Below, piece by piece: positions 8,085-15,625 of a stretch of DNA of 64,000 nt. The first letter of the stretch is position 1. Every line of letters starts with the position of its first letter. A program made the position numbers and the translations under genes. Origin of the DNA: Kitasatospora sp. NBC_00374 (GTDB lineage: Bacteria; Actinomycetota; Actinomycetes; Streptomycetales; Streptomycetaceae); NCBI RefSeq assembly GCF_041434935.1, contig NZ_CP107964.1, positions 2,356,001-2,420,000 on the forward strand, given 5' to 3'. The notes below the pieces were generated by a model that had not been told where the DNA came from, did not search any database, and saw only the letters and a program-made list of their open reading frames with translations.

Positions 8085-8782
8085 CCCCGGCCGAGGGGCC
8101 CGGCGCCGAGGAGTCCGGCGCCGAGGAACTGCGCGGTCCGGCCGCGCCGGCGCGCCGTCGGCTCTGGTGGCCCGCGGCGCTGGCCGCGGTGGTCGCGCTC
8201 GGACTCGGCGTGCCGGCGCTGCTGGCGGGCGGGCCGAGCGCCGCCGGGACGGTCGCCGCGGCCTCCACACCGGCGACCGACTCGCCGGAGGCCGGCTTCG
8301 CCCGGGACATGGCGGCCCATCACCAGCAGGCCGTGGACATGTCGTTCATCGTCCGGGACCGCACCGCCGACCCTGCCGTGCGGACCCTGGCCTTCGACAT
8401 CATCAACACGCAGGCCAACCAGCGCGGCATGCTGATGGGCTGGCTCGACCAGTGGGGGCTCACGCAGAACTCCCCGGCCAGGCCGATGGCGTGGATGGGC
8501 CACACCTACGAGGCGCACGACGGCTCGCTGATGCCGGGTATGGCGACCAACACCGAGCTGGACCGGCTCCGCGGCCTGAACGGCCAGGACGCCGAGGTCT
8601 GGTACCTGCAGCTGATGATCGAGCACCACAAGGGCGGGCTCGAAATGGCCCGGGCCTACGTGGACGCGAGCAGCAACCAGGCCGAGAAGCGACTGGCCCA
8701 GACCATGATCAACGGGCAGCAGGCCGAGATCGACCTGATCACCGGCATGCTCGCGGAGCGGGGTGCCAAGCCGCTCAAGTGA
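8081..8782 (+). CDS. DUF305 domain exported protein
   Basis: A 233-residue protein with a membrane/signal segment at about 25-55 (RRRLWWPAALAAVVALGLGVPALLAGG) and a DUF305 ferritin-like four-helix domain. Two signature motifs are present, DMAAHHQQAVDMS (about residue 77) and MIEHHKGGLEMA (about residue 185). Paired HH motifs suggest metal binding, and DUF305 proteins are often encoded beside copper-handling genes. The GTG start overlaps the preceding stop by four bases. A very strong terminator (8797-8839) follows, so this ends the three-gene unit. Confidence 0.85.
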   Translation: MTPAEGPGAEESGAEELRGPAAPARRRLWWPAALAAVVALGLGVPALLAGGPSAAGTVAAASTPATDSPEAGFARDMAAHHQQAVDMSFIVRDRTADPAVRTLAFDIINTQANQRGMLMGWLDQWGLTQNSPARPMAWMGHTYEAHDGSLMPGMATNTELDRLRGLNGQDAEVWYLQLMIEHHKGGLEMARAYVDASSNQAEKRLAQTMINGQQAEIDLITGMLAERGAKPLK

Positions 8783-8796
8783 GGCGGCGGCGTCGT

Positions 8797-8839
8797 GACC
8801 GGGGTGGGCCCGACCGATCCGGTCGGGCCCACCCCGGTC
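8797..8839 (+). terminator. Strong intrinsic terminator after DUF305 gene
   Basis: An inverted repeat with 19 perfect base pairs (left arm 8797-8815, right arm 8821-8839) and a 5-base loop GATCC, 15 bp after the stop codon. It can act in both directions and also shields the convergent MFS gene. Confidence 0.85.
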
Positions 8840-8880
8840 GCGTTGCCGGTCCCACTGGCCCCTGACCCATTCCCAGGGGA

Positions 8881-8976
8881 CGGGCCGGACGGTGTGGCCG
8901 GTAAGGCCGGTGGCAGGGGGGCGGGCCGGACGGTGTGGCCGGTAAGGCCGGTGGCAGGGGGGCGGGCCGGACGGTG
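8881..8976. repeat. 41-bp tandem direct repeat, 2.3 copies
   Basis: A 41-bp unit starting CGGGCCGGACGGTGTGGCCG occupies 8881-8921 and 8922-8962 without mismatch, and its first 14 bases recur at 8963-8976. It lies between the DUF305 terminator and the 3' end of the convergent MFS gene. No coding function is apparent. Confidence 0.9.
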
Positions 8977-9043
8977 GGGGCCGGACCGCGGGGAGTGCCG
9001 CGCGGGCGGATCGCCCTGCGCGGTCCACGCCGGTGAGAGGCGG

Positions 9044-10480
9044 TCAGCGTCGGCCGGGGCGCGCGGTCGCGGTGGCGAGCAGCCCGGCCGCCAGCGCGAC
9101 CAGCGCGAGCAGCACCAACAGACCGCGACCGCCCGCTCCCCGGCCCGCCAGGTGGACGGCCAGTACCGGGAGCGCGGTGCCCAGGGCCGTACCGAGGCTG
9201 CGGACGGTGTTCAGCATGCCGCCGCCGACCGCCGAGCTCTCGGCCGGGACGGCCCGCATCACCAGGGCGTTGTTGGCGGGCAACAGCAGCCCCAGCCCGA
9301 GGCCCACCACGAGCAGCGCCGGCACCGCGGTGGCCGGGCCGACCGGCAGCAGGGCCGACGCGAGCAGACCGGCCGCCGCCCCGAGCGCGCCCAGGCGGCA
9401 GCGCACGGCGTCCGTCCAACCGGCCGGCAGCAGGCTGCCGCCGAGCGTCGCGGCGAGCGCGAAGGCACCGGGCAGCGCGGTGATCACCAGGCCTGCGGTG
9501 GCGACCGGAACACCGGCACCGGACAGCATCACCGGGCCCAGCACCAGCGGGCAGAACAGCAGCAGGTAGCCGACCAGCGCGAGCAGCAGGCCCACCCTGA
9601 TCCCCGGGGTGTTGACCAGGCCCGGGGCGATGATCGGCCGGTCGGCCCGCCGCTCCTGACGGACCAGGCAGACCGAGAACGCGGCCGAGGCCGCGAGCAG
9701 CACGAGCACCGCCCAGCCCGGCAACGGCAGGCCGGAGGCCGCGGACAGCGCCAGCAGCAGCGCGGCGGAGGCACCGGCCAGCAGCAGCATTCCGGCCAGG
9801 TCGAACCGGCCCTCGTCCTGGCCCGCAGGACGGGCGGGGCGCCCGGCCGGGTGCGTACGGGGCAGCAGGAACCAGCCGGCCAGGATGCCCAGCACGCCGA
9901 TCGGCACGTTGATCCAGAACGCCCAGCGCCAGGAGGCCTGGGCCACCAGCAGACCGCCCAGGGTCGGGCCCAGCGCGAGGCCGAGGGCCTGTGCGGCCGC
10001 CTGGACACCGAGCGCGGCGCGCATGGCCCGCTCCGGCACCCCGCGGGCGACCAGGGCGACGCTGTTGGCCTGCATCATCGCGCCGCCGACCGCCTGGAGC
10101 GCCCGGCAGGCGACCAGCAGGCCAAGGCTTCCCGACAGGCCGGCCCCGAGCGAGGCCAGCCCGAAGACGGCGAAGCCGCCGAGATAGACGGTCTTGCGTC
10201 CGACCAGATCCGACAGCCTGCCGACCGGGGCCAGCAGGGCGACCAGGACCACGAGGTAGGCGAGTGCGACCCACTCGACGGCGGCGAGCCCGGCATGGAA
10301 CCGGTCCTGGAGTGCCGGGAAGACGAGCGCCGTGACGCTCGCGGTGAGCTGGCCGAGGAAGGCGCCGACGCAGACCGTGCCGACCGCGAGCCAGTGCGCG
10401 TGCGGCCAGGCGGCGATGGCCCGGGGGCGGGGCCGCTCGGCGAACAGCGACCGGTCGAACAGGCGGGATCGGGCGGGCAT
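9044..10480 (-). CDS. DHA2-type MFS multidrug efflux transporter
   Basis: A 478-residue, very hydrophobic protein with about 14 transmembrane helices, as in the EmrB/QacA DHA2 drug:H+ antiporters. The loop 2-3 motif A appears as GRLSDLVGRKTVYLGG and motif C-like LGLALGPTLGGLL is in helix 5. The frame is open to 10930 upstream, but that extension is Arg-rich translation of the 16-bp repeat array, so I take the ATG at 10480, after which the normal family N-terminus follows. A TATATT -10-like hexamer lies 13 bases before this ATG, with no Shine-Dalgarno sequence. Divergent from a MarR gene, which probably represses it. Confidence 0.85.
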   Translation of the reverse strand: MPARSRLFDRSLFAERPRPRAIAAWPHAHWLAVGTVCVGAFLGQLTASVTALVFPALQDRFHAGLAAVEWVALAYLVVLVALLAPVGRLSDLVGRKTVYLGGFAVFGLASLGAGLSGSLGLLVACRALQAVGGAMMQANSVALVARGVPERAMRAALGVQAAAQALGLALGPTLGGLLVAQASWRWAFWINVPIGVLGILAGWFLLPRTHPAGRPARPAGQDEGRFDLAGMLLLAGASAALLLALSAASGLPLPGWAVLVLLAASAAFSVCLVRQERRADRPIIAPGLVNTPGIRVGLLLALVGYLLLFCPLVLGPVMLSGAGVPVATAGLVITALPGAFALAATLGGSLLPAGWTDAVRCRLGALGAAAGLLASALLPVGPATAVPALLVVGLGLGLLLPANNALVMRAVPAESSAVGGGMLNTVRSLGTALGTALPVLAVHLAGRGAGGRGLLVLLALVALAAGLLATATARPGRR

Positions 10481-10866
10481 CGGCACGCAGGAGAATATAT
10501 CTGCTTCCGACACACTCCTGCACAGAGCCTCTCGGTGTTCGATCTGATCGACCCGCGAGTCATCCGGCCGCCGACCCATTCGGTCGACGAAGAAGGTCGG
10601 CATGAGGACAGTCGGACACGGAGGTGCTCGGACCAAGCAGCACTCGGACGCGGAGGTGTTCGGACGCAGGGACACTCGGACGCAGCGACACTCGGACGTG
10701 GAGGTGCTCGGCCGTGGAGGTGCTCGGCCGGTCCGGCATTCGCCTGCAGAGCCACGCGGCCTCCGAGACGGTCGGCCACCGGGACGGTCGGTCGGCGAGC
10801 GAGCTGTTCGGTCGCCGAGCTGGTCGGCGACCGAGGTGGCCACGGCGAACCGATACGCTGTCGCCC
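10481..10866. promoter_or_regulatory. Divergent MFS/MarR intergenic region
   Basis: A 386-bp stretch without a credible gene. It carries the leftward promoter (TATATT on the minus strand, about 10494-10499), the 16-bp tandem array (10579-10834) and the rightward promoter (TACGCT at 10854-10859, seven bases before the MarR ATG). MarR regulators usually bind here to control both genes. Confidence 0.6.
10579..10834. repeat. Array of about 16 degenerate 16-bp tandem repeats
   Basis: The sequence falls into consecutive 16-base units, best read from 10611: units at 10611, 10627, 10643, 10659, 10675, 10691, 10707, 10723 and 10739 match CTCGGACGCGGAGGTG to varying degrees, with TCGG in almost every unit. 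Weaker units extend left to 10579 (10579, 10595) and right through 10771, 10787, 10803 and 10819. Sixteen is not a multiple of three, so the array is not a coding repeat. It fills the space between two divergent promoters. Confidence 0.85.
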
Positions 10867-11430
10867 ATGCCGCCGCAGCCCGTTCCCACCCCGTCGCAGC
10901 CCGAGTCCTCCGCACTGGAGGAGACGGCACGGCTGGCCCGCGCCCAGCGGCTCACCGATGTGATCACCCGGCTCCGTCGCGCGCTGCGCAGCAGCATCCG
11001 CACCGACTACCCCTGGGAATCGTTGCCCATGGCCCAGGTCGAGCTGCTGCAGACGCTGGCGGCGGCGCCCCTGCGGGTCGGCGAGCTGGCGGACCGCCAG
11101 CGGCTCGCGCCCAACACCGTCAGCGGGCTGATCGGCAAGCTGCTGGACGCCGGATTCGTGGACCGCCAGGCCGACCCCGGCGACCGCCGGACCGCCCGGA
11201 TCGCCCTGACCGAGGCCGGCCACCAGCAGCTGCGGGACTGGCGGCAGGCACACGAGCGCCGGCTGGCGGACGCCCTGGAGAGCCTCTCCCCCACGGATCG
11301 CGACGCAGTGATGCGCGCCCTCCCCGGCCTGGAGCAGCTCGCACGCTCCCTGGCCGGCGGCAGCGGCAGCGGCAGCCCGGTCAACCCTGGTGTCGGCACC
11401 GCCTCCGCCGCCGACAGCCGGAGCGTCTGA
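10867..11430 (+). CDS. MarR-family transcriptional regulator
   Basis: A 187-residue winged-helix repressor. The HTH and wing are at about 50-115 (VELLQTLAAAPLRVGELADRQ, NTVSGLIGKLLDAGFVDRQ, DPGDRRTARIALTEAG), with the DxRxxR-type wing motif clear. N- and C-terminal helices for dimerisation flank it, and a Gly/Ser-rich disordered tail ends the protein. The ATG follows TACGCT by seven bases with no ribosome binding site, pointing to a leaderless transcript. It is divergent from the MFS pump, the classical arrangement for a drug-sensing repressor and its pump. Confidence 0.88.
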   Translation: MPPQPVPTPSQPESSALEETARLARAQRLTDVITRLRRALRSSIRTDYPWESLPMAQVELLQTLAAAPLRVGELADRQRLAPNTVSGLIGKLLDAGFVDRQADPGDRRTARIALTEAGHQQLRDWRQAHERRLADALESLSPTDRDAVMRALPGLEQLARSLAGGSGSGSPVNPGVGTASAADSRSV

Positions 11431-11432
11431 AC

Positions 11433-11449
11433 CGGGCCCGTCAGGCCCG
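11433..11449. terminator. Possible bidirectional terminator between MarR and ogt
   Basis: A 6-bp all-GC stem (CGGGCC / GGCCCG) with a 5-base loop in the 25-bp gap between convergent genes. It is short, so support is moderate. Confidence 0.4.
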
Positions 11450-11455
11450 GGCCCG

Positions 11456-11962
11456 TCAGAACAGGGCCGCGCCGCGCTCCAGTTCCAGCAGGAGCCGCTT
11501 GCTGTCCGTCCCCGCGGCGAACCCGGTGAGCGTCCCGTTGGCGCCGATCACCCGGTGGCAGGGGCGGATCACCAGCAGCGGGTTGGCCCCGACCGCGCCG
11601 CCCACCGCCCGGACCGCGCGCGGCGAGTGTCCGGCGGCCTCGGCGAGTTCGCCGTAGGTGACGGTGGCGCCGTACGGGATGTCGTCGAGGGCGGCCCAGA
11701 CGGACTGCCGGAACTCGGTGCCGACCGGCGCCAGCGGCAGGTCGAACGTGGTCAGCTCGCCCGCGAAGTAGCCGGTCAGCTGCTCCACGGCGGGGGCCAG
11801 GGCGTCCGCGTCCGGCACCCAGCCGTCGGCGGGTTCGCTCAGCGCGCCCTTCTGGCCGGGAGCGGTGACGGCTGTCAGCGCGAGTGGCCCGCCGTCCTGG
11901 TAGACGCCGCTCAGCAGCAGACGCCCGAGCGGGCTGTCCATGGTCGTGAACGCCGTTGTCAT
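11456..11962 (-). CDS. ogt: Methylated-DNA--protein-cysteine S-methyltransferase
   Basis: A 168-residue suicide repair protein that transfers the alkyl group from O6-alkylguanine to its own Cys. The active-site motif is IRPCHRVIG near residue 136. The DNA-binding helix-turn-helix (VWAALDDIPYGATVTYGELA, then RAVGGAVGANP) precedes it and carries the Arg finger. The N-terminal RNase-H-like half starts MTTAFTTMDSPLGRLLL. Its ATG overlaps the stop of the Ada-AlkA gene (ATGA), so both are co-translated as an alkylation-repair operon running left. Confidence 0.93.
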   Translation of the reverse strand: MTTAFTTMDSPLGRLLLSGVYQDGGPLALTAVTAPGQKGALSEPADGWVPDADALAPAVEQLTGYFAGELTTFDLPLAPVGTEFRQSVWAALDDIPYGATVTYGELAEAAGHSPRAVRAVGGAVGANPLLVIRPCHRVIGANGTLTGFAAGTDSKRLLLELERGAALF

Positions 11963-13581
11963 GCCTTCTCCTCCATCGTGCTGTCCACGTTCGATGTCCG
12001 TCCGCCCGGCACCCCGCCGCCCACGGCCCGTCCGCCCGGCACGGGCACCGGCACCGGCACCGGCACGGGCACCGCACCGTCCGCGGCCCCGCCGGGCGGC
12101 GCAGCCGCCACCCAGAGCCGGTGCACGGCGTACGAGCGCCAGGGTGCCCAGGCGGGTGCGGCCCGCTCGGCGGACTTCGGGTCACCGGGCAGGCCCAGGC
12201 GTTGCAGGCCGTGCCGCACGCCCGCGTCGGTCGGCAGGAAGACGTCCGGGTCGGCCAGGGCCCGCATCCGCAGGTAGCCGACCGTCCACGGGCCGATGCC
12301 GGGCAGGGCGAGCAGTTCGGCGGCGGCCTGCTCCCGGTCGACCCCGCCGTCCAGCCGGACGGCGCCCTCGGCGAGGGCCGCGCACAGTCCGCGCAGCGCC
12401 CGGCGCCGCGACTCGGGCATCGCGAGGTGCTCCGGGGCCGCCTGCGCCAGCGCCGCCGCGTCGGGGAAGAGCAGCCGCAGGCCGCCGCTCGGCTCGGGCA
12501 GCGGCACGCCGTACTGCTCGGCGAGCCGGCCGGCCAGCGTCCGGGCGGCCGTGACGGTGATCTGCTGGCCGAGCACGGCGCGGACGGCGAGTTCGTGCGG
12601 GTCGACGTGCCCGGGCGAGCGGATGCCGGGGCGGGCCACGACCAGCGGGGCGAACGCCGGGTCGGCGCCGAGCTGACCGTCCACGGTGTCCGGGTCGGCG
12701 TCGAGGTCGAAGAGGGCGCGTAGCCGGTGCACGGCGGTGGTGAGGTCGCGCAGGTCGGTGAGGACCAGCCGGCAGTCCAGCCAGCCCCGGGTCGGCGGGT
12801 CGGCGGGGCCGAGCCCGTCCACCTCGGCGATGGCGTGGCCGTACGGGAGGGCGAGGGTGCGGCGGTAGGTGCGAACCCCGGGAGGTGTGCCGGGGACGAC
12901 CTCCTCCACGCCGGGCACCGCGCGCAGGGCCAGGAAGTCGATCAGGTGGTCGCTGTCCAGCGCGCCGCGGTAGGCGAGCCGGAGGCTGATGGTGCCGGGC
13001 GTCCCGCCGCCCCGGCGGCCGGCCGCGACCTCGGTGCGCAGTCCGCTCGGGGTGCGGTCGTAGACCTCGCGCACGGTGTCGTTGAACTGGCGGACCGAGG
13101 CGAAGCCGGCCGCGAACGCGACTTCGGTGACCGGGAGTTCGGTGGTCTGCAGGAGCAGACGGGCCGCCTGGGCGCGCTGGGCGCGGGCGAGGGCGAGCGG
13201 GCCGGCACCGAGCTCGGCGGTGAGCTGGCGCTGGAGCTGGCGGGCGCTGTAGCCGAGCCGGCCGGCGAGGCCGGCCACACCCTCGCGGTCGACGATGCCG
13301 TCGCCGATCAGCCGCATGGCGCGGCCGACCAGATCGGCCCGGTGGTTCCACTCGGGCGAGCCGGGGACGGAGTCCGGGCGGCAGCGCCGGCAGGCGCGGT
13401 AGCCGGCGCCCTGGGCGGCGGCGGCGGTCGGGTAGAAGCTGCAGTTCACCCGCTTCGGGGTCACCGCCGGGCAGCTCGGCCGGCAGTAGATACCGGTGGT
13501 CCGGACGGCCGTGAAGAACACCCCGTCGAAGCGGGAGTCACGGCTGTCCACCGCCCGGTACCTGGTCTCGTCGTCGATCAC
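11959..13581 (-). CDS. Ada-AlkA fusion: methylphosphotriester sensor/AraC regulator and 3-methyladenine DNA glycosylase
   Basis: A 540-residue three-part protein. Residues 1-80 are an Ada zinc domain with ligands in GIYCRPSC and RACRRC; the first Cys is the expected methyl acceptor from phosphotriesters. Residues about 85-190 are an AraC HTH (LGYSARQLQRQL, VAFAAGFASVRQFNDTVREVYDRTPS). Residues about 200-490 are AlkA: an N-terminal domain, then HhH-GPD with GQQITVTAART, LPGIGPWTVGYLRMRAL and a likely catalytic Asp in LADPDVF. A low-complexity Val-Pro tail, encoded by GGCACC repeats, ends the protein. Methylation of the sensor Cys should switch on this gene and the overlapping ogt. Confidence 0.9.
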   Translation of the reverse strand: MIDDETRYRAVDSRDSRFDGVFFTAVRTTGIYCRPSCPAVTPKRVNCSFYPTAAAAQGAGYRACRRCRPDSVPGSPEWNHRADLVGRAMRLIGDGIVDREGVAGLAGRLGYSARQLQRQLTAELGAGPLALARAQRAQAARLLLQTTELPVTEVAFAAGFASVRQFNDTVREVYDRTPSGLRTEVAAGRRGGGTPGTISLRLAYRGALDSDHLIDFLALRAVPGVEEVVPGTPPGVRTYRRTLALPYGHAIAEVDGLGPADPPTRGWLDCRLVLTDLRDLTTAVHRLRALFDLDADPDTVDGQLGADPAFAPLVVARPGIRSPGHVDPHELAVRAVLGQQITVTAARTLAGRLAEQYGVPLPEPSGGLRLLFPDAAALAQAAPEHLAMPESRRRALRGLCAALAEGAVRLDGGVDREQAAAELLALPGIGPWTVGYLRMRALADPDVFLPTDAGVRHGLQRLGLPGDPKSAERAAPAWAPWRSYAVHRLWVAAAPPGGAADGAVPVPVPVPVPVPGGRAVGGGVPGGRTSNVDSTMEEKA

Positions 13582-13660
13582 GCTGTCCAGTCTGCGTCAT
13601 CCCGGAGGGCTCGACTGGCGGGAATCGGACACGGTGGTCAGGCGCTGGGCCGGACATCCC

Positions 13661-13676
13661 TTGGGAGCGCTCTCAA
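13661..13676. promoter_or_regulatory. CebR-type operator upstream of the LacI gene
   Basis: TTGGGAGCGCTCTCAA is a near-perfect palindrome whose core differs from the two perfect sites at 18569 and 18744 by one base. It lies about 140 bp before the LacI-family gene, suggesting autoregulation. Confidence 0.75.
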
Positions 13677-13812
13677 GGCCTACCTCGACCCGCTAGGCTC
13701 AGCAGTGAACGGTCGCGGACGGCAACGCGCGATACCGGACGGCCGCGAGCGCCGCGCGGCGGGTCGCAGAGCGTCACAGAGAGTGGTGGACAGTCGTGGA
13801 GAGGAGCGCACG

Positions 13813-14898
13813 GTGACCGAACCGTCGGGGCAGCAGCAGTCGGCCGGGATCGTCGGAGGCGCCGCCGCGCGGCCCACCCTGGAGTCGGTCGCCGAGCTGG
13901 CGGGCGTCTCCCGGGCGACCGCCTCCCGGGTGGTGAACGGCGGGGCGGGCGTGCGCGAGGCCCTCCAGGAGAAGGTCCGCCGTGCGGTGGACGAGCTCGG
14001 GTACGTCCCCAACCTGGCCGCCCGCACCCTGGTCACCCGACGCAACCAGGCGGTCGCCGTGGTGGTCGCCGAACCGGAGAGCCGGATCTTCTCCGACCCG
14101 TTCTTCGCCCAGCACCTGCGCGGCATCAGCCGCGAACTCTCGGCGGCCGACAACCAGATGGTGCTGCTGATGATCGAGGAGCAGCGCGACTACGACCGGG
14201 TGGGCCGCTACCTGGCCGGCGGCCACGTGGACGGCGTCCTGCTGTTCTCGCTGCACCGCTCGGACCCGCTGCCGCAGATCGCCCGGCGGGTCGGCCTGCC
14301 GTTCGTGGTCGGCGGCCGGCCCGGCTGGCCGGGCGCCGAGTCCGACCACGAGCTGGTGTACGTGGACAGCGACAACCGGGGCGGTGCCCGCCAGGCCGTC
14401 CAGCACCTGCGGGAGCTCGGGCGCGCCCGGATCGCCACCATCACCGGCCCGCTCGACCAGACCTCCTCGGTCGACCGCCTGGACGGCTACCGCGACCTGC
14501 TGCCCGACGGCGACCCGGCGCTGATCGCCGAGGGCGACTTCACCCCGGACGGCGGCGGCCGGGCGATGGCCGAACTGCTGGCCCGCCGGCCGGATCTGGA
14601 CGCGGTCTTCGCCGCCTCGGACTCGATGGCCTCCGGCGCGCTGCGGGTCCTGCGCGCGGCCGGGCGCCGGGTGCCCGAGGACGTCGCGGTGGTCGGCTTC
14701 GACGACGTCGAGTCGGTGGCCGCCTGGACCGAGCCACCCCTGACCACCGTCCGGCAGGACATCGAGGAGATGGGGCGGCTGATGGCCCGGATGCTGCTGC
14801 GGCACCTCTCCGGTGAGCCGGAGCAGGCGGTCGGCCGCGGCGCGGCGCCGACGTCGGTGATCATCCCGACCCGTCTGGTCCGGCGGGAGTCGGCCTGA
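13813..14898 (+). CDS. cebR: LacI-family repressor of beta-glucan utilisation (CebR-like)
   Basis: A 361-residue LacI-family regulator. The HTH at about 22-45 reads PTLESVAELAGVSRATASRVVNGG with the hinge helix at GYVPNLAARTLVTRR, followed by a periplasmic-binding-protein-like sugar domain (IFSDPFFAQHLRGIS, VDGVLLFSLHR, VVGFDDVESVAAWTEPPLTTV). It aligns by eye with streptomycete CebR. The GTG at 13813 is preceded by GGAGAGGAG. A longer frame back to 12727 is antisense to Ada-AlkA and rejected. CebR-type operators here, at 18569 and at 18744 link it to the glucanase and transporter genes. The inducer is probably cellobiose or laminaribiose. Confidence 0.85.
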   Translation: MTEPSGQQQSAGIVGGAAARPTLESVAELAGVSRATASRVVNGGAGVREALQEKVRRAVDELGYVPNLAARTLVTRRNQAVAVVVAEPESRIFSDPFFAQHLRGISRELSAADNQMVLLMIEEQRDYDRVGRYLAGGHVDGVLLFSLHRSDPLPQIARRVGLPFVVGGRPGWPGAESDHELVYVDSDNRGGARQAVQHLRELGRARIATITGPLDQTSSVDRLDGYRDLLPDGDPALIAEGDFTPDGGGRAMAELLARRPDLDAVFAASDSMASGALRVLRAAGRRVPEDVAVVGFDDVESVAAWTEPPLTTVRQDIEEMGRLMARMLLRHLSGEPEQAVGRGAAPTSVIIPTRLVRRESA

Positions 14899-15127
14899 CC
14901 TGCCAGAGCCGGTTCCGTCCACGCCCCTGGACGCCCCCGGGCCCGCGCCCACCGCACCGCCGCCGCCTTCCGCCGGATCGCCCGACCGGCACGCGGCCAC
15001 CCCGGAGCGGCACGCCCGACGGTCCGACCCGCACTTGCCGTCCCCGCACGAGGCCGCCCGCCGGCCCCCTGCTGCTCGGTGACTCCGCCCTGCGCGCGGA
15101 CGACGAGGCACTGACGGCCGGAAAATC

Positions 15128-15147
15128 CCGGGCACGCCCGTGCCCGG
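15128..15147. other. Small inverted repeat before ASCH gene
   Basis: CCGGGCAC-GCCC-GTGCCCGG, eight perfect base pairs, ends five bases before a TACGGT -10 motif (15153-15158). It is either an operator or the end of the cebR transcript. I see nothing else in the 266 bp between cebR and this gene. Confidence 0.5.
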
Positions 15148-15165
15148 CGTCATACGGTCGGCCTC

Positions 15166-15588
15166 ATGAGCGATGACCGATACGCCGGCCTGCCGAAGGC
15201 CGAGTTCGCCTTCCCCGGGCCGCTGCGGGACCAGTTGGTGGCCGCGATCCTCAGCGGCGAGAAGACCAGTACCACCGGCCTGATGGCCGAGTACCGCGCA
15301 CTGGGCGAGTCACTGCCGGCCCCCGGCGGCCGGCAGGTGGTGGTGGACTCGGACGACCTTCCGGTGGCGGTGATCGAGGTGACCGAGGTGCGGGTGGTCC
15401 CGCTCGGTGAGGTCGACCTGCAGCACGCCCTCGACGAGGGCGAGGGACTGCGGACGGTGGCCGAGTGGCGGGCCGTGCACGAGAAGTACTGGCGCAGCCC
15501 GGAGATGCTGGCGGAGCTGGCGGAGCCGGAGTTCACCGTGGACGACGCCACCGAGGTGGTGCTGGAGCGGTTCCGGGTGGTCCGGTAG
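15166..15588 (+). CDS. ASCH-domain protein
   Basis: A 140-residue single-domain protein. The ASCH beta-barrel signature is visible as AAILSGEKTSTTGLMAEY (GxKxxT motif, residues about 28-45), VVVDSDDLPVAVIEVTEVRVVPLGEVD and the C-terminal RAVHEKYW helix. ASCH proteins resemble the PUA fold and some hydrolyse N4-acetylcytidine nucleosides or bind RNA; the substrate here is unknown. TACGGT lies seven bases before the ATG without a ribosome binding site, so the mRNA is probably leaderless. It converges on the glucanase gene. Confidence 0.85.
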   Translation: MSDDRYAGLPKAEFAFPGPLRDQLVAAILSGEKTSTTGLMAEYRALGESLPAPGGRQVVVDSDDLPVAVIEVTEVRVVPLGEVDLQHALDEGEGLRTVAEWRAVHEKYWRSPEMLAELAEPEFTVDDATEVVLERFRVVR

Positions 15589-15625
15589 CCGGGCGGCCAC
15601 CGGGCCACCCGGCCACCGGCGGACG

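Noticed and set aside
10579-10834. 16-bp array as a CRISPR locus
   Set aside because: Units are contiguous without unique spacers, too short, and degenerate; there are no cas genes.
10481-10930. 150-residue N-terminal extension of the MFS transporter
   Set aside because: It is an Arg/Ser-rich translation of the 16-bp repeat array that also overlaps the MarR gene; the family N-terminus starts at 10480.
12727-13812. Open frame upstream of cebR giving a 723-residue protein
   Set aside because: It is antisense to the well-supported Ada-AlkA gene; such long shadow frames are usual in GC-rich DNA, and the GTG at 13813 has a good ribosome binding site and family-like N-terminus.
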